Both the position numbers and the translations under genes were made by a program. A model generated the notes under the pieces. It was not told where the DNA came from and searched no databases. It was given only the letters and a program-made list of their open reading frames with translations. A stretch of 11,612 bases of DNA from Baffinella frigidus (taxonomy: Eukaryota > Cryptophyceae > Cryptomonadales > Baffinellaceae), in assembly GCA_026770585.1 (NCBI GenBank), contig MU646386.1, forward strand, positions 308,233 to 319,844, given 5' to 3'. Shown here one piece after another: positions 11,552 to 11,612 of this stretch (positions are counted from its first letter, which is position 1; every line of letters starts with the position of its first letter).

Positions 11552-11612
11552 ACACGGCCTTCCAACATCCCCTCCCCACCCTCACACTGCTCCACCGCCC
11601 CCCCCCCCCCCC

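Overview
The window looks like nuclear DNA of a eukaryote, most likely a microalga or another protist whose telomere repeat is of the TTTAGGG type. The reasons are short GT-AG introns (85 and 89 bases), AATAAA signals behind small spliced genes, degenerate TTTAGGG-like tracts scattered throughout, and dense non-autonomous DNA transposons (MITEs). There are no bacterial operons or long ORFs. The species cannot be named from the sequence. The last 15 bases are a C run, so the right edge may be a contig end.

Positions 1-5957 hold, on the minus strand, what looks like one fragmented gene, or an array of gene fragments, for a coiled-coil protein. Its apparent start codon is at 5957. Exon 1 (107 codons) and exon 2 (51 codons) both end in CAG before a GT donor, in phase 0. 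Downstream are repeated small exon modules, here called gamma (4074-4711), beta (2305-3946), delta (1547-1937) and alpha (344-1366), ending with a possible terminal piece at 46-120. Several copies are intact phase-0 exons. Others have stops, lost splice sites or MITE insertions. Introns carry the telomere-like tracts, whose minus strand is C/T-rich and often runs straight into a 3' splice site.

Five MITE types are recognisable here: a 154-bp element with a 5-bp target duplication (two copies, each with an uninterrupted paralogous site in the window), a ~162-bp CCACACAGC-ended element (three copies), a 172-bp element with perfect 68-bp arms, a ~70-bp GGCAAC/GTTGCC element (four copies), and an 83-bp element inside an alpha exon.

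Positions 5958-6197 are a short divergent spacer. Two tandem plus-strand genes follow (6198-6498 and 6796-7409) for ~70-residue proteins that are almost entirely a MYND zinc finger. The second copy holds a 312-base insertion flanked by the 9-bp direct repeat GGCAAGTCG. Read as a GC-AG intron, it is removed exactly at the duplicated bases and restores the last zinc ligand and the paralogue's C-terminus. This looks like a newly made intron and is the most interesting signal in the window.

Positions 7585-8057 are a TA-flanked element filled with ~45-bp units, each centred on a 21-bp palindrome. A broad telomere-like tract follows (8303-8575), then a tandem duplication of a ~393-bp unit (8882-9669) ending in a (GGACCTAAA)n tail. 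From about 9710 to the end I find no convincing gene, only two short relatives of the TA-flanked element and a decayed third fragment of the 393-bp unit.
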